Shown here: positions 1 through 8,818 of the stretch, piece after piece
Layout: each line of letters opens with the position of its first letter
Numbering within the stretch: the stretch's first letter is position 1
From: DAXETY01 sp051155755
Lineage (GTDB): Bacteria; Desulfobacterota; Desulfobacteria; Desulfobacterales; SG8-13
Reading direction: 5' to 3'
DNA length: 25,626 nt
NCBI GenBank assembly: GCA_051155755.1
Contig: DAXETY010000142.1
Span: 1 to 25,626 of the forward strand
Program-made: the position numbers and the translations under genes
The notes under the pieces: model-generated
Told to the model about the DNA's origin: nothing
The model's database searches: none
What the model saw: the letters and a program-made list of their open reading frames with translations, nothing else

Positions 1-2939
1 GGCTTGGCGCCCTGTGCCATCTTGATCTGCAGCTCGTCGGCGCTGGTGAGGTAGTTCGACGTGACGCCGAACCGGCCGGAGGCGACCTGTTTGATGGCGC
101 TGTTGCGCCAGCGGCCGTCCGGATCCGGTGAAAAGCGGTCGGCGTCTTCGCCGCCCTCGCCGCTGTTGCTGCGGCCGCCGATGCGGTTCATGGCCACGGC
201 CAGGGTTTCGTGGGCTTCGCGGCTGATGGAACCGTAGGACATGGCGCCGGTTTTAAAGCGCTTGACGATTGCAGTCCACGGCTCGACTTCGTCCAGCGGC
301 ACCGGCGCTGCGGCCGGTTTCAGCGCCAGCAGGCCGCGCAGAAGGCCTTCCTTGCGGTCCCGGTCGTGCACCCGGTGGGTGTATTCGTGCCAGGACTGCC
401 GGTCGGCCTGAAACACCGCCTTTCGAAAAGCGGCCAGCATCAGCGGCTCGTACTGGTGGGTTTCGCCGTCGCGCCGCCATTGATACTTGCCCCCGCTGTC
501 CAGGGTGCGGTCGGCGGCCGCCGGCCGGCGCGGGTAGGCCCGCTGCATGCGTGCGGCCATAGCAGCGGCGATCTGCTCCAGGCCGGCGCCGCGAATGCGC
601 GAGGGCGTGCCGGTAAAGTACCGGTCGACGACCTCCGGAGCCAGGCCGACGGCTTCGAAGATCTGGGCGCCCTGGTAGCTCTGCAGGGTGGAGATGCCCA
701 TCTTGGACATCACCTTCAGGATGCCTTTTTCCACCATGCCGATGTATGCCTTTACGGCATCCGGTTCGCTCACCCCCGTCCAGCGCTGCTGCCGGATCAT
801 GTCGGCGATGACGTCCAGAGCCAGATAGGGATGAACGCCGGCTGCGCCGAAGCCGAGCAGGCAGCAGAAATGGTGGATTTCGCGCACCTCGCCGGATTCC
901 ACCACGATGCCGCATCCGCAGCGCCGTCCGGTGCGGATGAGGTGATGATGCACTCCGGCGGTTGCCAGCAGGGCGGGAATGGGCGCCTCGTCTGGACCCG
1001 CGCCGCGATCGGAGAGAATCAGGATCGTGCGGCCCGCATCCACCGCCGCGACGGCCTGGCGGCAGAGCGTCTCCACGGCGGATTGCAGCGCCGTGCCACC
1101 CTTTCTCCAGTCGTAGTGCATGGGCAGCAAGGCCGCCCGCAGCCCCTCGCGGTCCATTTGCCGGATCCGGGCAAACGCAGCCCGACTCAGCACCGGCCCG
1201 GACAGGACCAGCCGCCGGGCGTGGTGGGGGGTTTCATCCAGCAGGTTGGGCTCGGCGCCCAGCCGGGTCGTCAGCGAGGTGACCAGGGTCTCGCGCAGCG
1301 CGTCCAGGGGCGGGTTGGTGACCTGGGCGAACAGCTGCTTGAAATAGTCGTAGAGCAGGCGCGGCTTGCCGGATCGGGCCGCCGGCGGCAGGTCGTCGCC
1401 CATGGAACCCACCGGCTCTTTGCCCCGGACGGCCATGGGCTCCAGGATCAGGCGCAGGTCCTCGCGGCTGTAGCCGAAGGCATGCTGCAGTTCCAGCAGC
1501 CGTTCCGACTCCGGCTCCGGGTCGGGGTCGCCGTCATCAGCCGGCGGCCGGCTTTCGAGCGCCACGCGGTTTTCAGCCAGCCAGCTGCGATAGGGCTGCC
1601 GGCCGGCGATCTGTTCTTTGATTTCCATATCGTCGACGATGCGGCCTTCAGCCGTGTCCACCAGGAGCATACGACCCGGTTTCAAGCGGCCGTGCATCCG
1701 GATGGAGCCGGGCGCCAGGTCCAGCACACCGCTTTCGGAGGCCAGGATCACCCGGCCGTCGGCGGTGACGGTGTAGCGGCAGGGCCGCAGCCCGTTGCGG
1801 TCCAGCACCGCGCCGACATAGCGGCCGTCGCTGAAGGGCACGGCCGCCGGTCCGTCCCAGGGCTCCACCAGGCCGGCATGGTAGTCGTAAAAGGCCTTGC
1901 GGGTCTTGCTCATCCAGGGGTGTTTTTCCCAGGCCTCGGGGATCAGCATCATGATCGCATGGGGCAGGCTGCGTCCGGCCAGGTGCAGCAGTTCGACCAC
2001 GTTGTCCAGGACGGCCGAGTCACTGGCACCCGGCGTGGCGATGGGCAGCAGGTCGGTGATGTCGCCGCCCAGCCGCGGCGAAGCCAGGCGGTGTTCACGT
2101 GCCCGCAGCCAGTTCAGGTTTCCCCGCAGGGTGTTGATTTCGCCGTTGTGGCACAGATAACGAAACGGCTGGGCCAGGTCCCAGGAGGGCAGGGTGTTGG
2201 TGCTGTAGCGCTGGTGCACCACCGCCAGGGCGCTGTGCAGGTCCAGGTCGATGAGGTCCGGAAAGTATTCGGGCAGCTGATCGGCCAGCAGCATGCCCTT
2301 GTACACCAGGGTGCGGCCGGACAGGCTCGGTATGTGAAATCCGGCGGCGGCTTCACCCCCCAACGCACGCACAGCCGCCTCCACCCGCTTGCGGATGCGG
2401 AACAGCCGGCATTCGAACGCGGCCGGATCGGACACTTCGGGACTGCAGCCGATCAGCACCTGATAGACCACCGGTTCGGCCTGCCGCGACAGCGGACCCA
2501 GGCAGTCGGCATTGACCGGCAAGCGACGCCAGCCGAGCATCTGCTGGCCCTCGGCTGCGACGATACCCTGCAGGGCCTGCCTGCAGTGCTCGCGCAGCTG
2601 CCGGTCGCGGGGCAGAAACACCAGTCCGGTGCCGTAATCTCCCGGATCGGGCAGGGCAATCCCTTGCTGCCGCCAGATCTTTTGTTGGAAACGATGGGGC
2701 ATCTGTATTAGAATGCCGGCCCCGTCGCCGGTAGCCTGGTCGCAGCTGCAGGCACCGCGGTGGGCCAGGTTGCGCAGGATCTGCAGCCCGTCGGCAACCA
2801 TATCGTGACCGGAGACTCCGTTGATGCGGCAGATGAAGCCCACGCCGCAGGCATCGTGTTCGAATTCCGGCAGGTACAATGCCGGTCGGCCTGCGGCAGG
2901 TTCAATCGGTTGGTGATGTGGACTTACTGAGTTATACAT
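1..2939 (-). CDS. gltB: Glutamate synthase large subunit, 3' end outside window
   Basis: Catalyses the glutamine- and reductant-dependent amination of 2-oxoglutarate to two glutamates (GOGAT, ammonia assimilation, cytosolic). About 979 codons are present; the family is usually near 1500 residues, so the C-terminal third (rest of the FMN/Fe-S synthase domain and the beta-helix domain) lies beyond base 1. The start ATG at 2939 gives a ~30-residue propeptide before EHDACGVGF, in which Cys31 is the expected N-terminal nucleophile of the class II glutamine amidotransferase after processing. TGDGAGIL and a substrate-loop region (QRYSTNTLPSW, LCHNGEINTLRGN) follow. Near the window edge are FMN-domain motifs: GAMSYGSIS, EAHETLAVAMNRIGG, GEGGEDADR, SAIKQVASGRFGV and ELQIKMAQGAKP. 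No clear Shine-Dalgarno precedes the ATG. It is divergent from the transglutaminase gene at 3234. The family is certain; the electron donor (NADPH or ferredoxin) cannot be decided from this part. Confidence 0.96.
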   Translation of the reverse strand, partial: MYNSVSPHHQPIEPAAGRPALYLPEFEHDACGVGFICRINGVSGHDMVADGLQILRNLAHRGACSCDQATGDGAGILIQMPHRFQQKIWRQQGIALPDPGDYGTGLVFLPRDRQLREHCRQALQGIVAAEGQQMLGWRRLPVNADCLGPLSRQAEPVVYQVLIGCSPEVSDPAAFECRLFRIRKRVEAAVRALGGEAAAGFHIPSLSGRTLVYKGMLLADQLPEYFPDLIDLDLHSALAVVHQRYSTNTLPSWDLAQPFRYLCHNGEINTLRGNLNWLRAREHRLASPRLGGDITDLLPIATPGASDSAVLDNVVELLHLAGRSLPHAIMMLIPEAWEKHPWMSKTRKAFYDYHAGLVEPWDGPAAVPFSDGRYVGAVLDRNGLRPCRYTVTADGRVILASESGVLDLAPGSIRMHGRLKPGRMLLVDTAEGRIVDDMEIKEQIAGRQPYRSWLAENRVALESRPPADDGDPDPEPESERLLELQHAFGYSREDLRLILEPMAVRGKEPVGSMGDDLPPAARSGKPRLLYDYFKQLFAQVTNPPLDALRETLVTSLTTRLGAEPNLLDETPHHARRLVLSGPVLSRAAFARIRQMDREGLRAALLPMHYDWRKGGTALQSAVETLCRQAVAAVDAGRTILILSDRGAGPDEAPIPALLATAGVHHHLIRTGRRCGCGIVVESGEVREIHHFCCLLGFGAAGVHPYLALDVIADMIRQQRWTGVSEPDAVKAYIGMVEKGILKVMSKMGISTLQSYQGAQIFEAVGLAPEVVDRYFTGTPSRIRGAGLEQIAAAMAARMQRAYPRRPAAADRTLDSGGKYQWRRDGETHQYEPLMLAAFRKAVFQADRQSWHEYTHRVHDRDRKEGLLRGLLALKPAAAPVPLDEVEPWTAIVKRFKTGAMSYGSISREAHETLAVAMNRIGGRSNSGEGGEDADRFSPDPDGRWRNSAIKQVASGRFGVTSNYLTSADELQIKMAQGAK

Positions 2940-2998
2940 TGGGGTTTACGAACCGCTGGTTGTCGATTTTAAAAAGGGATTTAAAACGCAAAATCGGT

Positions 2999-3031
2999 GC
3001 CACCGGTGGACGTTGCCGGCGGCTCTTTTTT
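2999..3031 (+). terminator. Terminator-like hairpin in the gltB/transglutaminase divergent region
   Basis: GCCACCGG (2999-3006) can pair with CCGGCGGC (3016-3023), seven of eight pairs, and is followed by TCTTTTTT (3024-3031). This is the shape of an intrinsic terminator on the plus strand. It lies about 200 nt upstream of the plus-strand gene at 3234, where no other gene ends, so it would act as a leader attenuator if it is transcribed. The mismatch and lack of an identified promoter keep confidence low. Confidence 0.3.
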
Positions 3032-3233
3032 CAACTATTTGAAAACGTGAGATAATTTTTTATATGTACCCGTCATAACTGGCTTGCGTGTTACATTTTT
3101 GAAGCGATGCCGGGAAAAAACCTTCAATTTTGTGATTTATTCCATCCGGCCGGTGGTTGTCATCGCGGCATTCGGACCCATTATGTTGCATGCCGGAAGC
3201 CTTTACATTCAGGATCGGGAGTCTGGAGCCGCC

Positions 3234-4106
3234 ATGCGACTGGAGATTTGCCATCGCACCGAATATCGATACGACCGCCCGCTGACCCTGCTGCCGCACA
3301 TCGTGCGCCTGCGGCCCGGGCCCAACTGCCGTAGCTCGATTGAAACCTACGCGCTGGCGGTGCGGCCGGACAGCCGCCACCTTCACTGGCAGCAGGATCC
3401 CTTCGGCAACCTGCTGGCCCGGCTGTTCTTTCCGGAAAAAAGCCGGGAGCTGATTCTGAACGTGGATCTGACCCTGGGGATCACGGAAATCAACCCGTTT
3501 GATTTTTTTGTGGAGTCCGAGGCTGCGCGCTATCCGTTCGTCTATCCGCAGCGGGTCTGCAAGCCGCTGGCGTTGTACCTGGAACCTGGCGAGGACGGAC
3601 CCAATCTGCGTCGCCACCTGGAGCCGTTTCGAGGCTTTTCCGGCGACACCCTGGAATTTCTGGTGGTGCTGAACCAACACGTCCACCGGGAAATTAAGTA
3701 CATCGAGCGGTTCGAATCCGGCGTGAGGCCCTGCGAGGAAACGCTGCGCCGGGGCCGCGGGGCCTGCCGCGACAGCGCGTGGCTGTTGGTGCAGATACTG
3801 CGGCACCTGGGCATCGCTGCCCGATTCGTCTCCGGTTATCTGCTTGAAATCGCAGCAGATACCGACGATGTCGGCCACCCGCCGGCGCGCTCATCCGACC
3901 GGGTCGGGCTGCACGCCTGGACCGAAGCCTATCTGCCCGGTGCCGGGTGGGTCGGCCTGGATCCAACCACCGGACTGCTCACGGCGGAAAAACACATCCC
4001 GCTGGCGGCGGCCCCCGTGCCGGCCGACGCTGCGCCGGTGGAAGGCACCACCGAGCCCGGTCAGGTGCAAGTGCACTATGAAAGCCGCGTACGCCGGTTG
4101 GATTGA
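3234..4106 (+). CDS. Transglutaminase-like cysteine protease-fold protein (first copy)
   Basis: 290-residue protein with the bacterial transglutaminase N-terminal beta domain (starts MRLEICHRTEYRYDRPLTLL) and a C-terminal transglutaminase-like papain-fold core. The catalytic triad is visible: Cys178 in GRGACRDSAW, His227 in GLHAWTEAYLPGAGW and Asp243 in LDPT. The family acts on peptide or isopeptide amide bonds; its substrate is not established. The start at 3234 is preceded by GGAG at 3225-3228 and begins exactly at the conserved family N-terminus; an upstream in-frame start at 3084 would add 50 unconserved residues. It lies 257 nt upstream of the ATP-grasp/alpha-E fusion and is probably part of the same functional set. 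Members of this family sometimes carry a long C-terminal DUF2126 extension, which is absent here. The Cys context (ACRDSAW) differs from the second copy (VCQDFAHF), so the two are paralogues and not a recent duplication. Confidence 0.93.
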   Translation: MRLEICHRTEYRYDRPLTLLPHIVRLRPGPNCRSSIETYALAVRPDSRHLHWQQDPFGNLLARLFFPEKSRELILNVDLTLGITEINPFDFFVESEAARYPFVYPQRVCKPLALYLEPGEDGPNLRRHLEPFRGFSGDTLEFLVVLNQHVHREIKYIERFESGVRPCEETLRRGRGACRDSAWLLVQILRHLGIAARFVSGYLLEIAADTDDVGHPPARSSDRVGLHAWTEAYLPGAGWVGLDPTTGLLTAEKHIPLAAAPVPADAAPVEGTTEPGQVQVHYESRVRRLD

Positions 4107-4267
4107 CTCCGATAATATCAAGATTTGGTTGTCTGCAGACGGTTTCGGATGTAAGAGTGTCCCCCGGCACGTTCGGATCGTTGCCGGGTGCCCATCCACG
4201 CAGCGGGGATGGAATTTTTTACGACTTCATCATTATTGAGTGTCCAATATCACGCCATGGCTTGAAT

Positions 4268-4288
4268 AATCCCGCCGTCGGCGGGATT
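4268..4288. repeat. Perfect 9-bp hairpin in the intergenic region
   Basis: AATCCCGCC (4268-4276), loop GTC, GGCGGGATT (4280-4288): a perfect nine-pair stem with a three-base loop, 75 nt upstream of the fusion gene. No T-run follows on either strand, so it is not a standard intrinsic terminator. It could be an mRNA processing or stability element or an extragenic palindrome. The rest of 4107-4363 shows nothing else recognisable. Confidence 0.55.
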
Positions 4289-4363
4289 CGGCGGGAAAAG
4301 GGCCATTTCCGGTTTGAAACTACCCAAGCCGTATGGGCGGATCAACCATTTTAACGGGCAATC

Positions 4364-6925
4364 ATGGATTCAAACCAAGCCTCCGCATCTTCCGAGTTGA
4401 TCTGCAGCTATTCCCGCGCAACAGGTCGCGATGACGAAATGTGCGGCGCCGACGGCCGCCTGCGGACCCACTGGCAGTCGATCATCGCGGGCCTCGACCG
4501 CCTGGGCGGCGAGGAGCTGCAGCATCGACGGATCGAACTGCGCCGGTTGCTGCGCGAAAACGGGGCCACCTACAACGTCCACGGCGACCCCTCAGGGCTG
4601 ACGCGCGCCTGGGAACTCGATCCGCTTCCCCTGGCCATCGACCCGGAAGACTGGCACCGGCTCGAAGCGGGCCTGGCACAGCGCGCGGAACTGCTGCGCC
4701 GGATCGCCGCCGATCTTTACGGCGAGCGCCGCCTGCTGCGCGAGAACATCGTCCCGCCCGAAATCGTGTTCGACTCACCGGATTTTCAGCGCACCTGTGT
4801 CGATGTCTGGCCGCCGGCCGGCCGGGTGCCGATGTTTTTTACCGTGGATTTCGTGCGCGGCCCGCAACGGCAATTTTACATTGTCGGCGACCGCACCGCC
4901 TGGCCGGACGGGGCCGGTTACACCCTGGAAAACCGCACCGCCATGGCCCGGGTGTTTCCCGACCTGATCCGGGACTGTAACGTGCGCCGCCTGTCCGGTT
5001 TTTTCCGGACGATGCAGGACCGCCTGGTGGCAGCGCTGCCCCAGGCGCCCGCCACACCCCGCATCGGAATCCTCAGCGCCGGGGCGCAATCCGACACCTA
5101 TTTCGAACAGGCTTACCTGGCCGCCTATCTCGGTTATCCGCTGGTACTGGGCGATGACCTGCTGATGCGCGACGGCGCCCTGTGGCTCAAGTCCCTGGAA
5201 GGCCTGGAACCCATCGACGGGCTGCTGCGCTGCGTGGCCGATCGTCTCAGCGACCCCCTGGAGCTGGAACACGACTCCCGGCAGGGCGTGGCCGGGCTGC
5301 TCGAAGCCCTGCGCCGAGCCAGCCTGGCGGTGTTCAATCCGCCCGGCAGCAGCCTGCTGGAAAACCCGGGGCTGCGGCCGTATCTTGCCGCCGCCGCCCG
5401 GTTTTTTCTCGACTCCGACCTGATGCTGCCCGCTCCGCGGGCATTTTGGTGCGGACGGCCCCGGGACCGCAGCTACGTGGTGGAACACCTCGGCGAACTA
5501 ATGCTCTACGATCTGTACGATGTGGAAAAAACGCCCGTTTTCGGCGGCCGGTTGACTGCTGCTGCGGCCGGCCGCTGGCGGCAGCGCATACGCGGTCGGC
5601 CCCTGCGATTTGCGGCCGCGGAATGGATGGTGCCGTCGACGGCCCCGGTGTCCGAAGCCGGCCGGCTGCAGCCGCGTCCCCAGCTGCTGCGAACCTATCT
5701 GATGGACGACGGCCAAGGCTGCCGCGTCATGCCCGGCGGCCTGGCGCTCAGCACCGGTGAAGCGGACGATTTCATCGATCCGCGAACCCGCGGCACCGTC
5801 AGCAAGGATCTGTGGGTGCTGGCCAACGAACCGCAGCAACACGTCAGCCTTTGGCTGCAGCACGATCGCGTCAAAGCACCCCTGGAACGCAGCAGCGTTC
5901 TGCCCAGCCGGTCGGCACAGAACCTGTTCTGGGTCGGTCGTTATGCCGAGCGCTGCGAAGGCATTCTGCGCCTGGTGCGCACCGTGGTGCGGCGCATCAG
6001 CCGGGCCGACCGGCTGCAGGATTCCGCCGAACGGGCCTGCCTGGAGCTTTTGCTGGCAGCGCTGACCCGGATTGCCAATGCCCCCCTGAACGCCGAAACA
6101 GCGGAAGGCGGCCGCTGCCGTCTGGCGCCGGAGCAGGAGCTGCAGGCCATTTTGGGCAATCCCGATCGAGCGGGCAGCCTTGCCGACGGGCTGCAGCGCA
6201 TGATTGACTCGGCCTCGGGCGTGCGCCACCTGTGGTCGGTTGATTCCTGGCGTACCATCAACCGGATCGAGGCCGTCTGGAAACGCGTGGAACATGCCTT
6301 TGGACGCATCTCCCCGATGGTCGAGATCGAATTGGACCGCCTGATCCGGGCCCTGATGGCCTTTGCCGGCCTGAACAGTGAAAATATGACCCGGGAGCAG
6401 GGGTGGCTGCTGCTGGACATCGGGCGGCGCATCGAACGGGCGGCCGTGCTGACCCGGATTTTGCGCGAAACCCTGGTCGAAAGATACCCGTTCGACGTCG
6501 AACACCTGCTGCTGGAAGCCGTGCTGACCACCACCGAAAACGTCATCACCTATCGCCAGCGCTATCGCTCCTACCTGAATCGGCACGCCGTGGTGGAACA
6601 ATTGCTGCGCGACGATACCAATCCGCGCTCGGTGATCTACCAGATCAATCGGCTGCGCAAGCACATCGCCGCCCTGCCGGTGGTGCGCGGCGGCGGCCGG
6701 CCGACCGCCGCCGCAGTGCAGGATCTCGACGACTTGCTGCGGCATGCCGATTACGAGCAGCTGGCCGACAGCGAACAAAATCCGGACGGTTATCTTTTGC
6801 TGGCAGCCCTGCTGCAGCAGGTGGAAACATCGCTGAACCGGTTTTCCGACGTTCTGGCCCAGGTGTATTTCAGCCACACGCCGGTCTCCCGGCAATCGTC
6901 CGGGGGATCCACAGGGGGCAGCTGA
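4364..6925 (+). CDS. Circularly permuted type 2 ATP-grasp / alpha-E fusion protein
   Basis: 853 residues with two domains. Residues ~30-500 are a circularly permuted ATP-grasp domain (LRRLLRENGATYNVHGDP, WELDPLPLAI, EAGLAQRAELLRRIAADLYG, VMPGGLALS, VSKDLWVLAN). Residues ~512-840 are an alpha-E helical domain, beginning VLPSRSAQNLFWVGRYAERCEG, with a second conserved helix GRRIERAAVLTRILRETL. ATP-grasp enzymes ligate a carboxylate to an amine; these were proposed from comparative genomics to make or modify peptides, without a proven product. Compared with the sister ATP-grasp at 8819-10273, the active site is altered: the lysine of LVVK is Tyr382 (LMLY), the EDN of VLEDN is Gly175-Asp176-Arg177, and RRIDDD is RCVADR (289-294). 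The start at 4364 has only a weak GGG upstream; an alternative ATG at 4439 would drop 25 unconserved residues. The following transglutaminase gene starts one base after this stop, so the two are cotranscribed. Confidence 0.92.
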   Translation: MDSNQASASSELICSYSRATGRDDEMCGADGRLRTHWQSIIAGLDRLGGEELQHRRIELRRLLRENGATYNVHGDPSGLTRAWELDPLPLAIDPEDWHRLEAGLAQRAELLRRIAADLYGERRLLRENIVPPEIVFDSPDFQRTCVDVWPPAGRVPMFFTVDFVRGPQRQFYIVGDRTAWPDGAGYTLENRTAMARVFPDLIRDCNVRRLSGFFRTMQDRLVAALPQAPATPRIGILSAGAQSDTYFEQAYLAAYLGYPLVLGDDLLMRDGALWLKSLEGLEPIDGLLRCVADRLSDPLELEHDSRQGVAGLLEALRRASLAVFNPPGSSLLENPGLRPYLAAAARFFLDSDLMLPAPRAFWCGRPRDRSYVVEHLGELMLYDLYDVEKTPVFGGRLTAAAAGRWRQRIRGRPLRFAAAEWMVPSTAPVSEAGRLQPRPQLLRTYLMDDGQGCRVMPGGLALSTGEADDFIDPRTRGTVSKDLWVLANEPQQHVSLWLQHDRVKAPLERSSVLPSRSAQNLFWVGRYAERCEGILRLVRTVVRRISRADRLQDSAERACLELLLAALTRIANAPLNAETAEGGRCRLAPEQELQAILGNPDRAGSLADGLQRMIDSASGVRHLWSVDSWRTINRIEAVWKRVEHAFGRISPMVEIELDRLIRALMAFAGLNSENMTREQGWLLLDIGRRIERAAVLTRILRETLVERYPFDVEHLLLEAVLTTTENVITYRQRYRSYLNRHAVVEQLLRDDTNPRSVIYQINRLRKHIAALPVVRGGGRPTAAAVQDLDDLLRHADYEQLADSEQNPDGYLLLAALLQQVETSLNRFSDVLAQVYFSHTPVSRQSSGGSTGGS

Positions 6926-6926
6926 C

Positions 6927-7808
6927 ATGCGCTATCGGATCGTCCACCGCACCGAGTACGTGTATCACGCTCCGGTCAGCCTCTGCTATAACGAGGCCCG
7001 GCTGATGCCACGTGCCACCGCCGCGCAGACTCCGGCCGAAGCTGCGCTGGTCGTGGAGCCGACCCCGCTGGACATGCGCCGGCGCACCGATTTTTTCGGC
7101 AACGCCGTGGTGTTCTTCTCGATTCAGCAGCCCCACGAAACCCTGCGGGTTACCGCAACCAGCCAGGTAACCGTCCACCCGCAAGACCCCCGGCCGGCGG
7201 CCGGCGGCGATCTGCCCTGGCGGGAGGCGCGGCGGCGACTGGCGCAGGGGCGTTCCGATCCGGACCTGGATGCACGCCAGTACACGGCACCTTCGCCGCG
7301 GATTCAAATCGGTGCCGCCGTACACGAATACGCCCGCACGGTGTTTTCCGGCGACCGGGGCCTGCTGGAATCCACCGCCGAGTTGATGCACCGGATTTAT
7401 GGCGATTTCGAATACTTGCCGGGAACCACCACTATCACCACCCCGCTGGAGACCCTGGCCGCACAGCGCCGCGGGGTGTGCCAGGACTTTGCCCATTTTG
7501 CCATCGGCTGCCTGCGATCGCTGGGACTGTCGGCCCGCTATGTGAGCGGTTATATCGAAACCCTGCCGCCGGCGGGACAGGTTCAGCTCAAGGGCGCCGA
7601 TGCCTCCCACGCCTGGTTTGCGGTGTACCTGCCAGGGACCGGGTGGTTCGATTTCGACCCCACCAACGAACAGCAGCCCGGAGCGCAACACGTTACGGTT
7701 GCCTGGGGACGCGACTACGCCGACGTGGTACCCTTGAAAGGCGTGATTTTCAGCAGCGGGACCCACGAAATGCGGGTGGCGGTGGATGTGGAGCGCATCG
7801 AGTCTTAA
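6927..7808 (+). CDS. Transglutaminase-like cysteine protease-fold protein (second copy)
   Basis: 293 residues, same architecture as the 3234 gene: N-terminal beta domain (MRYRIVHRTEYVYHAPVSLCYNEARLMPR) and transglutaminase core. The triad is Cys185 (RRGVCQDFAHF), His228 (DASHAWFAVYLPGTGW) and Asp244 (FDFDPTN). It is the canonical form of the family that accompanies alpha-E and ATP-grasp genes. The ATG at 6927 follows the upstream TGA (6923-6925) by one base and has AGGGGG at 6913-6918, so it is translationally close-coupled to the fusion gene. Its TAA (7806-7808) overlaps the stop of the convergent alpha-E gene. Family membership is secure; the substrate is unknown. The proposed role is to cleave or exchange amide bonds in a peptide made or modified by the neighbouring ATP-grasp proteins. 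Confidence 0.94.
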   Translation: MRYRIVHRTEYVYHAPVSLCYNEARLMPRATAAQTPAEAALVVEPTPLDMRRRTDFFGNAVVFFSIQQPHETLRVTATSQVTVHPQDPRPAAGGDLPWREARRRLAQGRSDPDLDARQYTAPSPRIQIGAAVHEYARTVFSGDRGLLESTAELMHRIYGDFEYLPGTTTITTPLETLAAQRRGVCQDFAHFAIGCLRSLGLSARYVSGYIETLPPAGQVQLKGADASHAWFAVYLPGTGWFDFDPTNEQQPGAQHVTVAWGRDYADVVPLKGVIFSSGTHEMRVAVDVERIES

Positions 7809-8767
7809 ACTGACCGGCAGAGATGTCGCCCGCCGAAAAACGCTTCGGAAATCGCCGTGCCCACCTGGTTGAGACGCAGCTGAAAGCCGTCCAGGTATTC
7901 GTGCATGCCTTCGGCGATGACCTCGTCGATGTCGGCGTAGTCGAAGTCCGAGCGCAGCCGACCGAGCCGGCGCTCAGCATCGTTGCAAAAGGTGCCGGCA
8001 GGGCTGCCGGTGATGGCGTGCAGGGAGTCTTCGGCGGTGTCCAGGCAGTATCGAATGGCCCGCGGGAAAATGGGATCGAAGATCAGAAACCGGGCCACCT
8101 GCCGGGGGTCGATGCGGTGGTACTGTTTGCGGTACATCTCCAGGCCGCTGACCGACTTTAGCAGCGCGGCCCACTGGATGTTGTCGTAGGGACTGTTGAC
8201 GTACTCCACCCGCGGCAGCAGGACGTAGTACTTGACGTCCAGGATGCGGGAGGTCTTGTCGGCGCGCTCCAGCAGCCGGCCGAGCCGGGCGAAATGCCAG
8301 GGCTCGCCGTGGGACATGGTCACCTCCGTCAGCCCCGTGAACAGGTGGCTGCCGAGCTTGACCTGTTCGAAAAAGCGGCTGGAAAGGTCCGCGATCTCGA
8401 TTCCCCGGGACGCTTCGGCCACCATCAGGTAGAGCCGATTGACCTGTTCCCACATTTCCGAGGAGATGATTTCCCGGACCTGGCGCGCGTTTTCCCGGGC
8501 CGCGCGCAGGCAGGAGAGAATCGAATTGGGATAATCCGGATCGAAGGTTAAAAAGCGGATGACCGTTGCGGCCGTGGACTCCGAGTGGCGGCCGCGAAAC
8601 ACCTGCTGGTCGCCGGTGACGGTGATCAGCGGCTCCCACTGGATTTCCGGGGCCATGGGCAGGTCCAGCATCAGGTTGTGGTTCACGTCGGTAAAACGCG
8701 CCACGTTTTCCGCCCGTTCAATGTAGCGGCACATCCAGTAGATGGCATCGGCGACGCGGCTGAGCAT
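7805..8767 (-). CDS. Alpha-E domain protein
   Basis: 320-residue all-helical protein of the alpha-E family (DUF403). It begins MLSRVADAIYWMCRYIERAENVARF, the family signature with the conserved YIERAEN (residues 15-21), and repeats a charged helix later (RLLERADKTSRILDVKYY). Alpha-E proteins have no known catalytic activity by themselves and nearly always sit next to or fused to circularly permuted ATP-grasp proteins. The upstream gene on the same strand is that ATP-grasp; its stop is 51 nt before this ATG at 8767. A GGAG about 15 nt upstream is a poor ribosome site, so reinitiation from the ATP-grasp gene is possible. The same domain is found fused in the plus-strand gene at 4364, so the window holds both the split and fused forms. 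Confidence 0.94.
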   Translation of the reverse strand: MLSRVADAIYWMCRYIERAENVARFTDVNHNLMLDLPMAPEIQWEPLITVTGDQQVFRGRHSESTAATVIRFLTFDPDYPNSILSCLRAARENARQVREIISSEMWEQVNRLYLMVAEASRGIEIADLSSRFFEQVKLGSHLFTGLTEVTMSHGEPWHFARLGRLLERADKTSRILDVKYYVLLPRVEYVNSPYDNIQWAALLKSVSGLEMYRKQYHRIDPRQVARFLIFDPIFPRAIRYCLDTAEDSLHAITGSPAGTFCNDAERRLGRLRSDFDYADIDEVIAEGMHEYLDGFQLRLNQVGTAISEAFFGGRHLCRSV

Positions 8768-8818
8768 GGTTGCGCTACTTTCTCCGAATGTGAGCGTTTC
8801 CAGTATTCAAAATTCCAT

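Noticed and set aside
210..2711. 833-codon open frame on the plus strand
   Set aside because: It lies antisense to gltB in high-GC DNA. It has no recognisable domain and low-complexity His/Gln/Gly/Arg-rich composition, while the minus strand encodes clear glutamate synthase motifs throughout.
5498..6928. 476-codon open frame on the minus strand
   Set aside because: Antisense to the alpha-E half of the fusion gene; no domain and biased composition.
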